Source: Rhynchospora pubera
Lineage: Eukaryota > Streptophyta > Magnoliopsida > Poales > Cyperaceae
Direction: 5' to 3'
Assembly: GCA_028095005.1 (NCBI GenBank)
Contig: CM051459.1
Location: 133,449,657 to 133,513,656 of the forward strand
DNA length: 64,000 nucleotides
This document shows, piece by piece, positions 54,660 to 64,000 of this stretch. A program made the translations under genes and the position numbers. Each line of letters opens with the position of its first letter. Within the stretch, counting starts at the first letter, position 1. The notes under the pieces are model-generated. The model searched no databases, had not been told where the DNA came from, and saw only the letters and a program-made list of their open reading frames with translations.

Positions 54660-55985
54660 CGTTAAGTGACATCTGGTACCTGACCAAGACGTTCAATAGA
54701 CGGAGTGGCTTCCGTTAAAAGTGACATTTGGCGATGTTCAAAGTGACGGTTCGGTTTGCTCCCGAAGCGTTGAAGTGATATTTGGCAATGTTCGGTTTCT
54801 TTTTCTTGGGGTGATACTCGGTTTCCAGCCAAGATATCAAATAAACGGTTCTCTTGTCACTTGAAGCGTTGCGTTGATTCATGGTTTCCAGCCATGATAT
54901 CAAGTAGACGATCCAGTTGCCATTTGAAGCGTTGAAGTGGTATCTAGTTTTCATCCAAAGTATCAGGGGAACGATTCGACTGCCACTTGAATCGTTAAGA
55001 CATCTGGTTGCCAATCAGACGTTAAGTGACGTTCCGATCTCCATCCGAAGTACTGAGGTGATATCTGGTAGCCAGCCAGAATATCAAACAGATGCTCCGA
55101 TTGTTGTCCAGAGCGTTCAGGAGACATTTGGTTGCTATGCAGACATTGAGTAGACGGTTCAATCATCATTCGAGATACTGAGGTGATATCTGGTATCCAG
55201 CCAAGATATCCCACAGGTTATCCGATTGTTGCTTGAGGTGTCGACAGTGCATCTGGTCGCAAGTCAAATATCTAGGAATCGATTCAGCTGCCACCTGAAC
55301 CGAAGACGCTTGGTTGCCAGCCAAGTGTTAAGTGCCGATTCGATTATCATCCGGAGTATTGAGGTGATACCTGGTATCCAGCCAAGGTACCAAACAATTG
55401 GTCCAATTGCTATCCGAATCGTTTATAAGTGACATCTGGGTGCCAGTCAGATGTTCCCTTCCGATTCGATCATAATTGAGACTCTGAAGTGATATCTGGT
55501 AGCCAGCCAGCTTATCGGACAGATGACTCGATTATTCTTCGAAGCGTTGAAGTGACGTCCATTCGCCAATCAGATAAGTAACAATTCGATCCTCATTCAG
55601 AGTATTGAGGTGATACCTGGTAGCCAGCCGAGGTATCAAACAATAGTCTGACTGTTATTCGAAATGTTGAAAGGAATCTGATTGTTAGTCGGCCGTTCAA
55701 TGGACAGTTCAGCTGCCACCTGAAGTGTCCGAACTTCATCTGGATGCCAGTCAGATGTTAAAGTGACATTTGTTCGCCAAACGGGTATTGAACAGACGGT
55801 TCGATCCTCCTTAGAATATTCTGATGATACTTGGTAGCCAGCCGAGATATCATGCAGATAGTCCAAGTGTTACTCGAAACCTCGCAAGGAACCCTGATTG
55901 CTATTCAAACGTTCAGCGGATAGTTCAGCTGCCACCTGAAATATCCAAGGTTTCAACAGTTCGGCTCTCACCCGAAGCATTGAAA
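54660..55985 (+). repeat. Tandem array of ~21 hairpin-forming ~60-bp units
   Basis: Degenerate units of ~57-64 bp. Each has first a foldback GATATCTGGTAGCCAGCCAA (closing with GATATC or similar), then a second module with GGTTCGATTG and a complement CCATCCGAAGC, ending GTTGAA or ATTGAG. Units beginning GTGATA(T/C)CTGGTA.CCAGCC alternate with units beginning GTGACATCTGG.TGCCA.TCAGATG, giving a ~120-bp higher-order period. Starts of the GTGATA type are at about 55059, 55182, 55363, 55488, 55610 and 55822. Compensating changes in the foldback arms are common (GATACCTGG...CCAAGGTACC; CGCTTGGTTGCCAGCCAAGTG). Non-coding in all frames. Confidence 0.8.
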
Positions 55986-55994
55986 CTATCCTTC

Positions 55995-56050
55995 GCCAGA
56001 CCCTTGGGTTTGTGGGCGTCCAAAAATCTTATGCGCGCGGGTGCTACCTA
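55995..56050 (+). repeat. Flanking repeat, right copy
   Basis: CAGACCCTTGGGTTTGTGGGC followed by ATCTTATGCGCGCGGGTGC, the diverged direct copy of 54545-54600. The two copies bracket the hairpin array. Confidence 0.75.
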
Positions 56051-56089
56051 AGTCAGCTGCCCCTCGGCTTCCTCAGGTGCGGGTGACAA

Positions 56090-56417
56090 TTGGTTCTCGA
56101 TCATAGGAGCGTACCTCTGACGCTCAGTCTCTGACCAATCGTTCAATGTGACGTAATGCTTGACATCTAGGCAAGACGAGTCACTCAAATGACGCTAAGC
56201 GTTCAAGTAACGTCCGGCTGCCGACCGGTACGTCATGAACAGTTGGCTCTCGATCATGGGAGTGTTCCTCTGACACTCAGTCTCTGACCAGCTGTTGAAG
56301 CTTCGCTTGATTCCTGATCAATGCGACATAGTGCTTGGCATCTAGCCAAGGAAAGTCAATAGACGCTCGGCAATCTTTGCGAGTGTTCAGGTAATGTCCG
56401 GCTTCCGACCGGAACAT
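56090..56417 (+). repeat. ~150-bp direct duplication
   Basis: Copy 1 (56090-56235) and copy 2 (56243-56417) share TTGG.TCTCGATCAT.GGAG, CTCTGAC.CTCAGTCTCTGACCA, TGACATCTAGGCAAG or its variant, CAAGTAA/CAGGTAA and GTCCGGCT.CCGACCGG. They also share motifs with the ~60-bp array, so they may be longer derivatives of it. Confidence 0.75.
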
Positions 56418-56659
56418 TGTAATTTCCCTCCAGCACCGAAAGAGGTAAGTTTTGTTGTGTGAGATCTGGTTGTTGATTTAAAAGATAGATCGAGTCAACA
56501 TTACTGAGCTGTTTGAAGCATAAGTAATGTGACTAAGGAACATGTCGAAGGTTTCTGAATGAGGATATTATTTGGGTAAGGATTATGGATTCGTCTGATG
56601 TAGTGGTGTGATCTGGGATAAGGTCTTTAATATAATATGAGGGAGTCGTTTACAGCCAC

Positions 56660-56970
56660 AGTGTTGGCCTCGATGTATCCTTGGCGGTTAGATTGCAAAC
56701 ACTCAAGTTAGGACCACCTGCCTTCTCGAGAGAGCGGGTGCCTTAGATAATCGTAGACTCCTGAAATAGAAGTGTGATCTTTCCCCAAGGTACGGGTATG
56801 ATGATGTGGTGTTTGTCCATAATGACAATATCTGCATATCCTTGATAGGATCATAATGTTGTGTGCCTGAGTCAACGGTGTTGGCAGACGTTTATCTCTG
56901 GCGGGTAGATTGCATACACTCAAGATAGGACCTCCTGCCTTCTCGAGAGAGCGGGTGCCTTTGATAATCA
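56660..56970 (+). repeat. ~90-bp direct duplication, ~210 bp apart
   Basis: Two copies share GTGTTGG, GGCGG.TAGATTGCA.ACACT, CAAG.TAGGACC.CCTGCC and TTCTCGAGAGAGCGGGTGCC (starts near 56660 and 56876). Confidence 0.8.
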
Positions 56971-58201
56971 TGGCTTCTATCGTCTCAGCAGGATTGGGAC
57001 AACATTGTGAACTTTTCTCAGACTGCAAAGAGTTCTGCTCGTATGTGGTTGGATCCATATTCTTCACCGATAACATCTTGCGGTGTAGTGTGCCTTCTCT
57101 TTGGGATTTTATCAGTTTGCTTGAATATTGTTTTGGTCTTCACTTGATTTGCATATTATTTCGGGTCTCTTGATAGAGTCCCGCGACACCGTGGTAGATC
57201 TCACTATCCATCATTTTGAGGCTAGCGATTCTCAGTTTAACCAGATCATTGAACTTGATATTTCACCAGTACTCTTGTTTGTGAGCAACAGTACTTGGTG
57301 TCTCCATTTTGATTCATGCCCGTCATGACGACGACCGTCTGGTGGTTTTGATCACTTGGGGTTATGATGAGCTTTATCTAGAGTCGTAAACGGAGCACTA
57401 GACTCGGTCGTGCTAGTATCCCGTTATGACTTTCTGAATTTTGTGATATTATCTATGCCTTCAGTGATTTGATCATGAGTCTTTGAGCCTTTGCCGAAAC
57501 GGCTTTTCTTCATAATATCCAAGAGAGAATAATGGTAGGAATATATTTGGTAGGGTTTATAGTGGTGATGATTAGCCAAATAGATTCCCCTTATTTTTCT
57601 GAGCTTCCAGGATTTTTCCTCATATTTTTCTGACCCTCATATGATTTTCCATGAATTTTTAATGGGTTTTTTTTTTAAATAAATATAAGGCTGAGGTGGC
57701 AATTTGTGACTGGCCAGAGCTCGAAATATGGATTTAAAAATATTCTATTTGGATTTTAGTTGTGGTTTTGGCATGACTGTATTCTCCATATTTTTCTGAA
57801 TCCGTAGAAATTTGGTTTGGATTTTTCTGAGTTATGGTTGAATTTCTGCGAATTTTTAAACTTTCCATCAATAGAATGTTGCCACATCAGCAGCAATGAC
57901 ACATGGCAGACCCTGATTGGTCCACGCCAGTGGAGAGAAGAATGGTCAGCAGCGACCTTTCTGGTCAAGAAGATGTCACGTGGGAGCATACCATTGGTTT
58001 ATGCTTGATGTCAGCAGGTTGCCACACGGATTTGACTCGCCACAACCAAATTGCCACAGAGTATCGCAATATTTGGGACTGTTTTAGTTAAAAATCCAAC
58101 CATGCCTCTATACACCCGGTACTTCATGGAATTATTAACGTTTTCGCCAGTGGGTCCCACTGTCAGTGGATACGGCTTTGGCCGTTGTTGTTTGCGCCAT
58201 G
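56971..58201. other. LTR-U3-like non-coding region
   Basis: No gene. From 57.78 kb the sequence has the feel of a plant Ty3/gypsy LTR U3: AT-rich, then CCACATCAGCAGCAATGACA, CATGGCAGACCCTGATTGGT, then GTGGGTCCCACTGTCAGTG (58149-58167), ending in a TATA box. No primer-binding site or coding domain was found nearby, so a solo or partial LTR is the best reading. Confidence 0.35.
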
Positions 58202-58210
58202 TTTATACAA
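58202..58210 (+). promoter_or_regulatory. Possible TATA box of an LTR-like promoter
   Basis: TTTATACAA followed by a CT-rich leader (CCCCTTCTTCTCTTATTCTCC) 30-50 bases downstream. The first ATG frame after it (58275) is short and closes quickly, so no protein product is supported. Confidence 0.35.
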
Positions 58211-61200
58211 GCTAGGGAATAAACCCCTTCTTCTCTTATTCTCCTTCGCCGACAGAACAACAAAGCTCCCCGCCATGGCTACGCGATTGGCTTCACTAGG
58301 TTGCTGTCAGGCATCGATGTAGGGCTGTAAGAGATCGTCAAACTCTCCTGTCACCGTGGGGTCCATCAGTCGCGCTTATCTCTGTCTTCTGCGTTGTAAT
58401 CGTTTCCTCCCAAATTGGCTAGGGTTTAGTGGGGCTTGACAGCAGTTCGAGGTCTCTGGTGGGTGTTGAACCAAATTGGCGAGCACGAGAGTATCGTGAG
58501 GAATTCGTGAAGCCTGGTGCAGTCCCAATTTAGTTGTCGAGCCCCTCTGGCATGGTGTTTCGTCTCAGCCAGGATACGCCATGAGGTTGAGTTGATCGAT
58601 GTAGTTGGTTGGCCATGGTGGGGATCAAGTGAGGCGTCTACAAGCTTGGTGACAAATGTAGGAAAGTGCCTGGACAGTCAGTTTGACTGCCGAGGGCCTC
58701 CATCCAAGAGTTTCTTCTCCGATTGCTTTGGCCATGGTGATTGCACTGATAGTTGCCTTTCCCTTCATTGATGCATGTTTGTGTCGATGCAGAGAACCCA
58801 GAGATTAACATATGAGCGTGTTAGCATCCCTTTGAGTGTGTGTGAGCCTTTAACTCCATCATGGTAGCATTGTGGCATGCTCTCAGCTGAGGTTGAGCCA
58901 TGGTTGTCATGATTGCATCCATGTTGCTGATTGAAGGTGGTATGGCAACTCCTGGAGTGAGATGCTCCATTAGGTCGACATATGAGGTTCTCCAATGCAA
59001 AGCTTCTCCTGGCTTGATTGAGATAGTGATGGTGACTGCCTCCTCCTTCAATGCATTGGCGAAATGAGATGTACAATACTCCATGAACTCCAATGACACC
59101 TGCTGTCCTTTATTTTTTTTTATTTTTAACCTGCTGTCCTCTTTCTTTTAGAAAGAAATCTGATGTCCCTTGAACCTGCTGTCCTTGTTGTCCATTTTTT
59201 TTACTTTATATATAGTCCACTTAATACTAAATATGAATGTAGCTTAAGTTAGTTAAACATAGCCCATTTCTGGTTCCATTATTTAGATGTAAATATGACT
59301 CTTAGCCTACATGCATACAGCATATAAAAAGAACAGATTTTAATTGTTCCCTACATTGTTTCCTAAATGCCTGTGTTAACTAATATATCTATATACATAT
59401 TTACATAAAACGATTTTTGTTTTATTCCTTACATTGCTTTCAATTCTGTGCAAAACCAGAAAGAAAAAGAAGGAGATGAAAGTTGCAAAGTAAAAGGAAT
59501 AAACCTTCTTGATTTACCAAGGCAGATTACACCAAAATAAAAAGTAGATTACACAACCCTCACTATTGCTGGAAATATGAAACTACTTCTAACACACACT
59601 CTTTTTTTTGTGTTTTTTTTTTTTAGTAAGTAGCTATCCTAACAGAAATCACTCTTATCCTCACAAATGTGTACAAAGTGCTATAGCTTTGTGCTTGATG
59701 GCTGAGCCTCTGAGATGCTCCTTTTATAGGAGAGGCAAGCAAGCACTGTTGATGGCACCAATCATCTAAATTTTGAGGGAGCTGGACAGTTTTACCCCTG
59801 CCAGTGAGTTTGGCAGTTAATTTCAGCAGAACCTTTTGACCTTAGCAACCTTCTTTGGTTTGGGGCAATTGATATTTGTTCCATCATTTTCTTTACTGGG
59901 TCTCTCTCTTCTTCTTTCCCCTTTTTTTATGTAAGGCATGATTTGAATTATTCCCATTTCAGGTTCAAGGGCTTCTTTGCCACAACCTTATTGCATTTTA
60001 AAGAATTGAGAGGTGTTACAAGGTGCTTTAATTATTTTCAGGATAATAACAGCTCTCTGTGCCAATTTTTAACTTATTTTTGTTGTATAAACAGCATAGC
60101 TTGTAAGCTCCTCATTTTCTTCATTTTATTGAACGTTTGACCTCCATATCATGAAATTGAGGCATCATCTTTATGGGTCCCTGAGATATAAGAATTATGA
60201 TGCTTTTCATGGTCTTGAACTAGCTTATCATCAATAATTGTTGTTGCTGCTCGAGAATGGATTCTGAACTTAATTTGAACTCAACAAACTGAGTGCTTAA
60301 CCATGGTATTTCTCGATTTCAAAATCCAATTCGCTGTTTCTTCAAATTGACTCTTCGAATGTCATCAAAATCCCTTCCTGGTGACTGCCTAACCATGGAA
60401 TTGGATTAATTAAGTTTCATTCCCATCAATTTAGCCATTCTTGATTTTCTGGGCCATATGCAATTGAACCATCTTCACTTCGAATTCACTGGAGAGGAGA
60501 GAATTGGTCTCATCTATTGGCGCTGGGATTCCTCTCTCTTGCAATTGAATGCTGTCATGATGACATGGTAGAAGGATTATGCGAGCAGAGCTTGTCTGGC
60601 TTTGTGTCTCAGCAGGCTACAAGGTGAGATAGTACGTTTCTGTGCACAGCGCGAGAGGGAGAGGAGAGCGAGATTCCATTCCCTGCCATCATTACTTGGC
60701 TTCGTTTGTCAATAGGCGTGCGAGAGGGGTCCTCTCCTGCGTCACGGCATTCGTCAGAAGAGGAAGCTCCTGGCGTCATGGCGTGCGTAAGAGGAAGAGG
60801 GACACAGGAAGGAACGGAGAGGGAGATGATGCGTTGGGCCTTCTTCTCTTTGGGCCGTCCCCCTTCTTTTTTTTTATGGGCTTTAACAGATAATAGTTGG
60901 GCTGAGAATAAAAGAGCTGATTTGTTATTGGATTTTGCTGCACGAATCTTGATGCCTTCTTATGCACTGATCTTGATGGATTTATATGCTTGAATCTTGA
61001 TATATTTTGACGCCCATGCTAATTTTACTCACAAATATCCATAAAATCACATAATTATTTTTGTACGGTATTTCGAGGCACGGTTTGTATTTAGAGAAGA
61101 CATGTTGCATAATATCAAAATGCCTTTATCCTCTCATCTGTGAATAAATCCTCCCGATTGATCAGGGTAATTTTTAGTCTGTTGGGCACCTCCCGTATTT

Positions 61201-61574
61201 GACTCGTGTCTAAAATGTCAAATTCCGCTTTACCGTCCTCCGGTATTTATGAGAATATTTTAGGGTTCAACAGAAACATGAAATGTATTATTATGAATGC
61301 ATTGTTTTGGGATATGTTGAGCAATATGGTGGATTACAGATGTAAAATTATATCGATCGTCTATTTAAATGTTTTAGATTCTAAGTGCTTTTGTTGATTG
61401 ATTTCTATTGGATAAAAACCAGAAGGCAAAATAGTTAAATTTTACAATTCATCAAATTAACAGGTATGCATTTTTTGTTAATCTTCCTTTGTTGTTTTGT
61501 TTGAATCTACATGATCTTATGTTACAAAACTATTACAAATTGAAGCTTCGCGTGCCAATTACAAATGGAAACTT
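58211..61574. other. Unclassified repeat-rich region
   Basis: No gene could be supported. A minus-strand 92-codon frame (59099-58821) has a varied composition, and a good minus-strand TATA box (CCTATAAAAG, 59730-59721) lies ~620 bases upstream, but no homologue is recognised. TGTTAGGATAGCTACTTACT (minus strand, about 59642) resembles a copia LTR start, with no primer-binding site nearby. 60.6-60.86 kb is GC-richer with repeated GAGAGGGAG and GGCGT.CGAGAG words. Confidence 0.3.
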
Positions 61575-61603
61575 TATCGCGGGGAGCGCGATACTATAGC
61601 TAG
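61575..61603 (+). mobile_element. Helitron-like 3' terminus
   Basis: TATCGCG-GGGAG-CGCGATA (61575-61593) forms a perfect 7-bp-stem hairpin, followed by CTATAG and then CTAG|T (61600-61604). A hairpin about 6-12 bases before CTAG|T is the diagnostic 3' end of Helitrons. The matching 5' TC end was not identified with confidence, so the element could extend left by an unknown distance. Confidence 0.6.
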
Positions 61604-61719
61604 TTTTCTTCTTAGCCTTGGGATAATCAAGTTTTTAAGGGTGAATTGAGTTTGTGTTCTTAAGTAGTTAGAAAAATGGTACATTTTATGATACTTAAAA
61701 ACAGGTTTACAGGAGTGGA

Positions 61720-62215
61720 TCTCTAATGTTCAACGGAAAGAATCGTGTTATAAATACCTACCGGACCGGCCTGTTCAACCGGGTAAACCGTGAATCGGAC
61801 CCTAATCCGGTAGGATTTGCATCTAAAACCGGACTACTATTGAACCAAGGTAAACCGGTGAATAACCGGATAAACCGCGGAAAATTAGTTAACCAACCAG
61901 CCGATTTAGTCTCTATGTTTACTTGAACCATAGAAAATTGAGGGAGTGAACCGACTAAACCAAACAAAATAGTGAAAGGGCGCTGGGAAGATGTAAAATA
62001 TTTGAGAAGACGGTGAATCGAACCTGAGCGCTGTCTATCAACAGCTTGAAGACAAACCACTGGACCACCCAATGGATTTTGATAAGTAGGCCCATTAAAT
62101 ATACACATACAAATGTGTTCTGATTTTTTAAACGGTAAAACCAATAAAACCGATAAAATCTCATATCGGCTTCTCCACTAGTTTGATGACCGGTATGATA
62201 TTTAAAACATTGAGC
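61720..62215. mobile_element. hAT-like element rich in ACCGG words
   Basis: Dense AACCGG/CCGGT words in both orientations, with TTTTATGATACTTAAAAACA at the left and TGATATTTAAAACATTG at the right resembling degenerate inverted ends. No transposase is encoded. A Pol III promoter-like segment lies inside at 62012-62067 on the minus strand. Boundaries are approximate. Confidence 0.4.
62012..62067 (-). other. tRNA-like A box and B box
   Basis: On the minus strand TGGTCCAGTGGT (62067-62056) fits a tRNA A box and GGTTCGATTCACC (62024-62012) a B box, 31 bases apart. It does not fold into a full tRNA (no proper anticodon stem was found), so it is a tRNA relic or a SINE head inside the hAT-like element. 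Confidence 0.5.
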
Positions 62216-62300
62216 GAAATACTGCTCTCAGTTTGAGTGAGGTTCAGTAACCCAATCCATACTCCTAAATGAGGCGGTGAAATACCACTCTCAGTTTGAG
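62213..62300 (+). repeat. Short direct repeat
   Basis: GCGAAATACTGCTCTCAGTTTGAG (first part near 62214) recurs as GTGAAATACCACTCTCAGTTTGAG (near 62277), 63 bp apart. Confidence 0.7.
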
Positions 62301-62531
62301 GTGGATTAAAGTACATGTTAGTGCCTGATTAGGATATACTTTTAAATGCACCCTCCATGATGGATGTTATACATATATATTTGTATAATTATGTTTCATT
62401 TTTTTATTGTTTCAAATTTTTCCATTTAACAAAGGGTTTGTCATTTTTAACGAGAAAACTTTATGCTCTCGAAACTCTCTTTATATGAACACTTTAGTTT
62501 TATTTTCTAACTGGACAGATTTTAATACAGA

Positions 62532-62625
62532 TATGGAGAGAGATTTCCAGAACTTGACAGACCTGAAGAAAGCAACAGATAGAGTAAGGAACAAGGACGG
62601 AAGCACTACCAATACTTCTGACTAA
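62532..62625 (+). other. Possible terminal exon of an unknown gene
   Basis: After TTTTAATACAG (acceptor-like) a frame encodes a hydrophilic, helix-prone peptide (MERDFQNLTDLKKATDRVRN) and closes at TAA (62623-62625), followed by a T-rich, 3'-UTR-like region. Composition is distinctly more protein-like than the surroundings. No upstream exons in frame were found and no family is recognised; it may be an orphan or captured exon. Confidence 0.3.
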
Positions 62626-62667
62626 ACTGCCTTTCCTCTATTACTTTAGTGTGCTGCTGCTCTAAGT

Positions 62668-62731
62668 GTACTAGATCTCTCAAACTTGTTTTACTATTCA
62701 GTTACTAGATCTCTCAAACTTGTTTTGCTAT
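62668..62731 (+). repeat. 36-bp tandem duplication
   Basis: CTAGATCTCTCAAACTTGTT TT.CTATT occurs twice (62670 and 62705) with one base change. Confidence 0.85.
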
Positions 62732-63099
62732 TGTTTGTATCAAAATTTTCTTAAGTAAATTTGGTTGCCTTGTTTGGGGAGCTTTAATTAAAAAAAAAAA
62801 ACAAAAAACAAAGGGTTTGTAATATAGTTTTTAACTTCAAAAACCATTTTGACTTTTCCAAAATCTAACTAATTCAAAATAAAAGTATTAGCATATAAAA
62901 TTTAATTTCAAGAATCAAAATCCAAATTGTCTCAAACTTTAAATATTGTTAACAATGGAATGGATGGATGAAAAAGATAAAATAATAATGTCAATTTCAT
63001 AATTTCCCCTTCTTCAGTTCTTCTCTCTTACAGGCTTAAATTTCTAAAGGGCCATAACTAATACCTTGGGCCTTGAGCTATTTACAACGGAGTACTTTT

Positions 63100-63345
63100 T
63101 TATCACGGCCCCTGTTCGTTATTACAAATATAATGGCCCAAATCCGCCCCGGTCTGACAAGTCTAAAGGTTAGAAGATTCGATACGAATTCACATCCTCT
63201 GTCGGCCGCACTTTTCAAACGACAAGATTGAACCGATTAGGTAGCTGGGTTTACCTCGATTAGTACTTAGAATGGGAGCAGGAGCTTGACTCTGACCCGA
63301 TTTCCCTCAGCTTGCAACCAACTGGACCGCCGTTTCTAGGTAAGC
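63100..63345 (+). other. Possible 5' exon of a gene beyond the window
   Basis: A GC-richer stretch ends in a consensus donor, CCGTTTCTAG|GTAAGC (about 63338), followed by T-rich intron-like DNA to the window end. There is no long open frame, so it would be a non-coding first exon. Support is only the splice consensus and composition. Confidence 0.25.
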
Positions 63346-64000
63346 GAGCAATTAGTGGTATAGATTTGAGTTGTTTGACGACTTTGCATTTTTAAAAGTA
63401 AAGTGAAATGAGAAATTGACTGAAGATCTGTGATAGACAATGAACCTGTAGTCAATGGTAACTCTTGGTGTGTAATTTCGCAAATGGTACCTAGCACTTG
63501 GGGGGTCTGAAATTTCTTTTGCCTCGGTCTTATTGCTGGTTTTTTTGCTTAGTTATATGTTTAGTTAAAGTTCATCAATCATTTATTGTTGAACCAATAT
63601 GTAAATATCTAAATATCTAGTGTACCTAAAAGCTACGAAACAAGATATAATTAAAATAAGATATTTTATACTATATATTTTTGTACATACAAAAACATGG
63701 TATAAAAAAATAATATATAAAATATCTTGTTCCTTCATTTATGCATTATATAGTTGTGAATTATATTAAACTTTTTATTTCTTATTCTTGTGCAGCCAAA
63801 CATACTCTATTTTGTTGAAGAACCATAAATAGAGCATTGGATGAAAATGCTATCGTCTTGCAACCAAAGGGTATTATAGTTATTTCAATTTTAAAATATT
63901 TCTTTACAGTTTAATTTCGTTATTTTCAATTTTTTTTTTTTGTTAGGTTTTGTTTAGGGTGTAGGTTACTTCTTATATATGTTGTTTTGTTTTATCAGTT

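Noticed and set aside
62012..62085. Functional tRNA gene
   Set aside because: A and B boxes are present, but no coherent cloverleaf or anticodon arm could be drawn.
61758..62144. 128-codon minus-strand frame
   Set aside because: Runs through ACCGG-rich hAT-like repeat and the tRNA-like boxes; no protein features.

Overview
The window is nuclear DNA of a flowering plant. The evidence is strong AT bias, GT..AG introns inside recognisable plant genes, and very dense transposable elements of plant type (Helitron, MULE, CACTA, hAT, Tourist-like MITEs, copia- and Athila-type LTR elements, SINE and LINE). The species cannot be fixed from sequence alone. No rRNA gene, intact tRNA gene, CRISPR array or bacterial operon was seen.

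Three host genes can be modelled exon by exon with all reading frames closing. (1) DDRGK1/UFBP1, minus strand, 13745-11402, seven exons, 299 aa: the ER-membrane scaffold of the UFM1 ligase. (2) A RIC-type ROP-GTPase effector with a CRIB motif, minus strand, 17888-16729, four exons, 170 aa, with a likely extra leader exon near 18.73 kb. (3) A GA2ox8-like gibberellin 2-oxidase, plus strand, 42143-43981, three exons, 331 aa. They act in separate processes (ER protein quality control, ROP signalling, hormone breakdown), and nothing suggests co-regulation.

Layout: 0.56-4.79 kb is a probable minus-strand Helitron carrying proline-rich exon-like fragments. 4.8-11 kb is intergenic with MITEs and an inverted pair of repeats. 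11-19 kb holds DDRGK1 and RIC. 19.9-25.5 kb holds a SINE with a 20-bp target duplication and a 3-kb MULE (9-bp target duplication) inserted into a TTCA-rich repeat. 27-31 kb holds a copia-type remnant with perfect AAAAT target duplications, its U3 packed with about 16 copies of a 16-bp palindrome. 31-38 kb holds hAT-like elements, MITEs and a near-perfect hairpin. 38.9-44 kb holds the gibberellin gene. 44.8-46.8 kb is a CACTA element with a nested hAT element. 47.1-47.8 kb is a foldback hairpin. 48.4-52 kb is the left part of an Athila-type element with a broken gag. 52-61.6 kb is non-coding and repeat-rich; its core is an array of about 21 units of ~60 bp, each with two potential hairpins. 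A Helitron-like 3' end lies at 61.6 kb. The last 2.4 kb holds a hAT-like element and weak signs of gene ends.

The most unusual signals are the palindrome array just upstream of the copia LTR TATA box, the hairpin-unit array at 54.66-55.99 kb, and a motif shared between the Athila-type U3 and its internal region. All identifications come from reading the sequence; no database search was possible.
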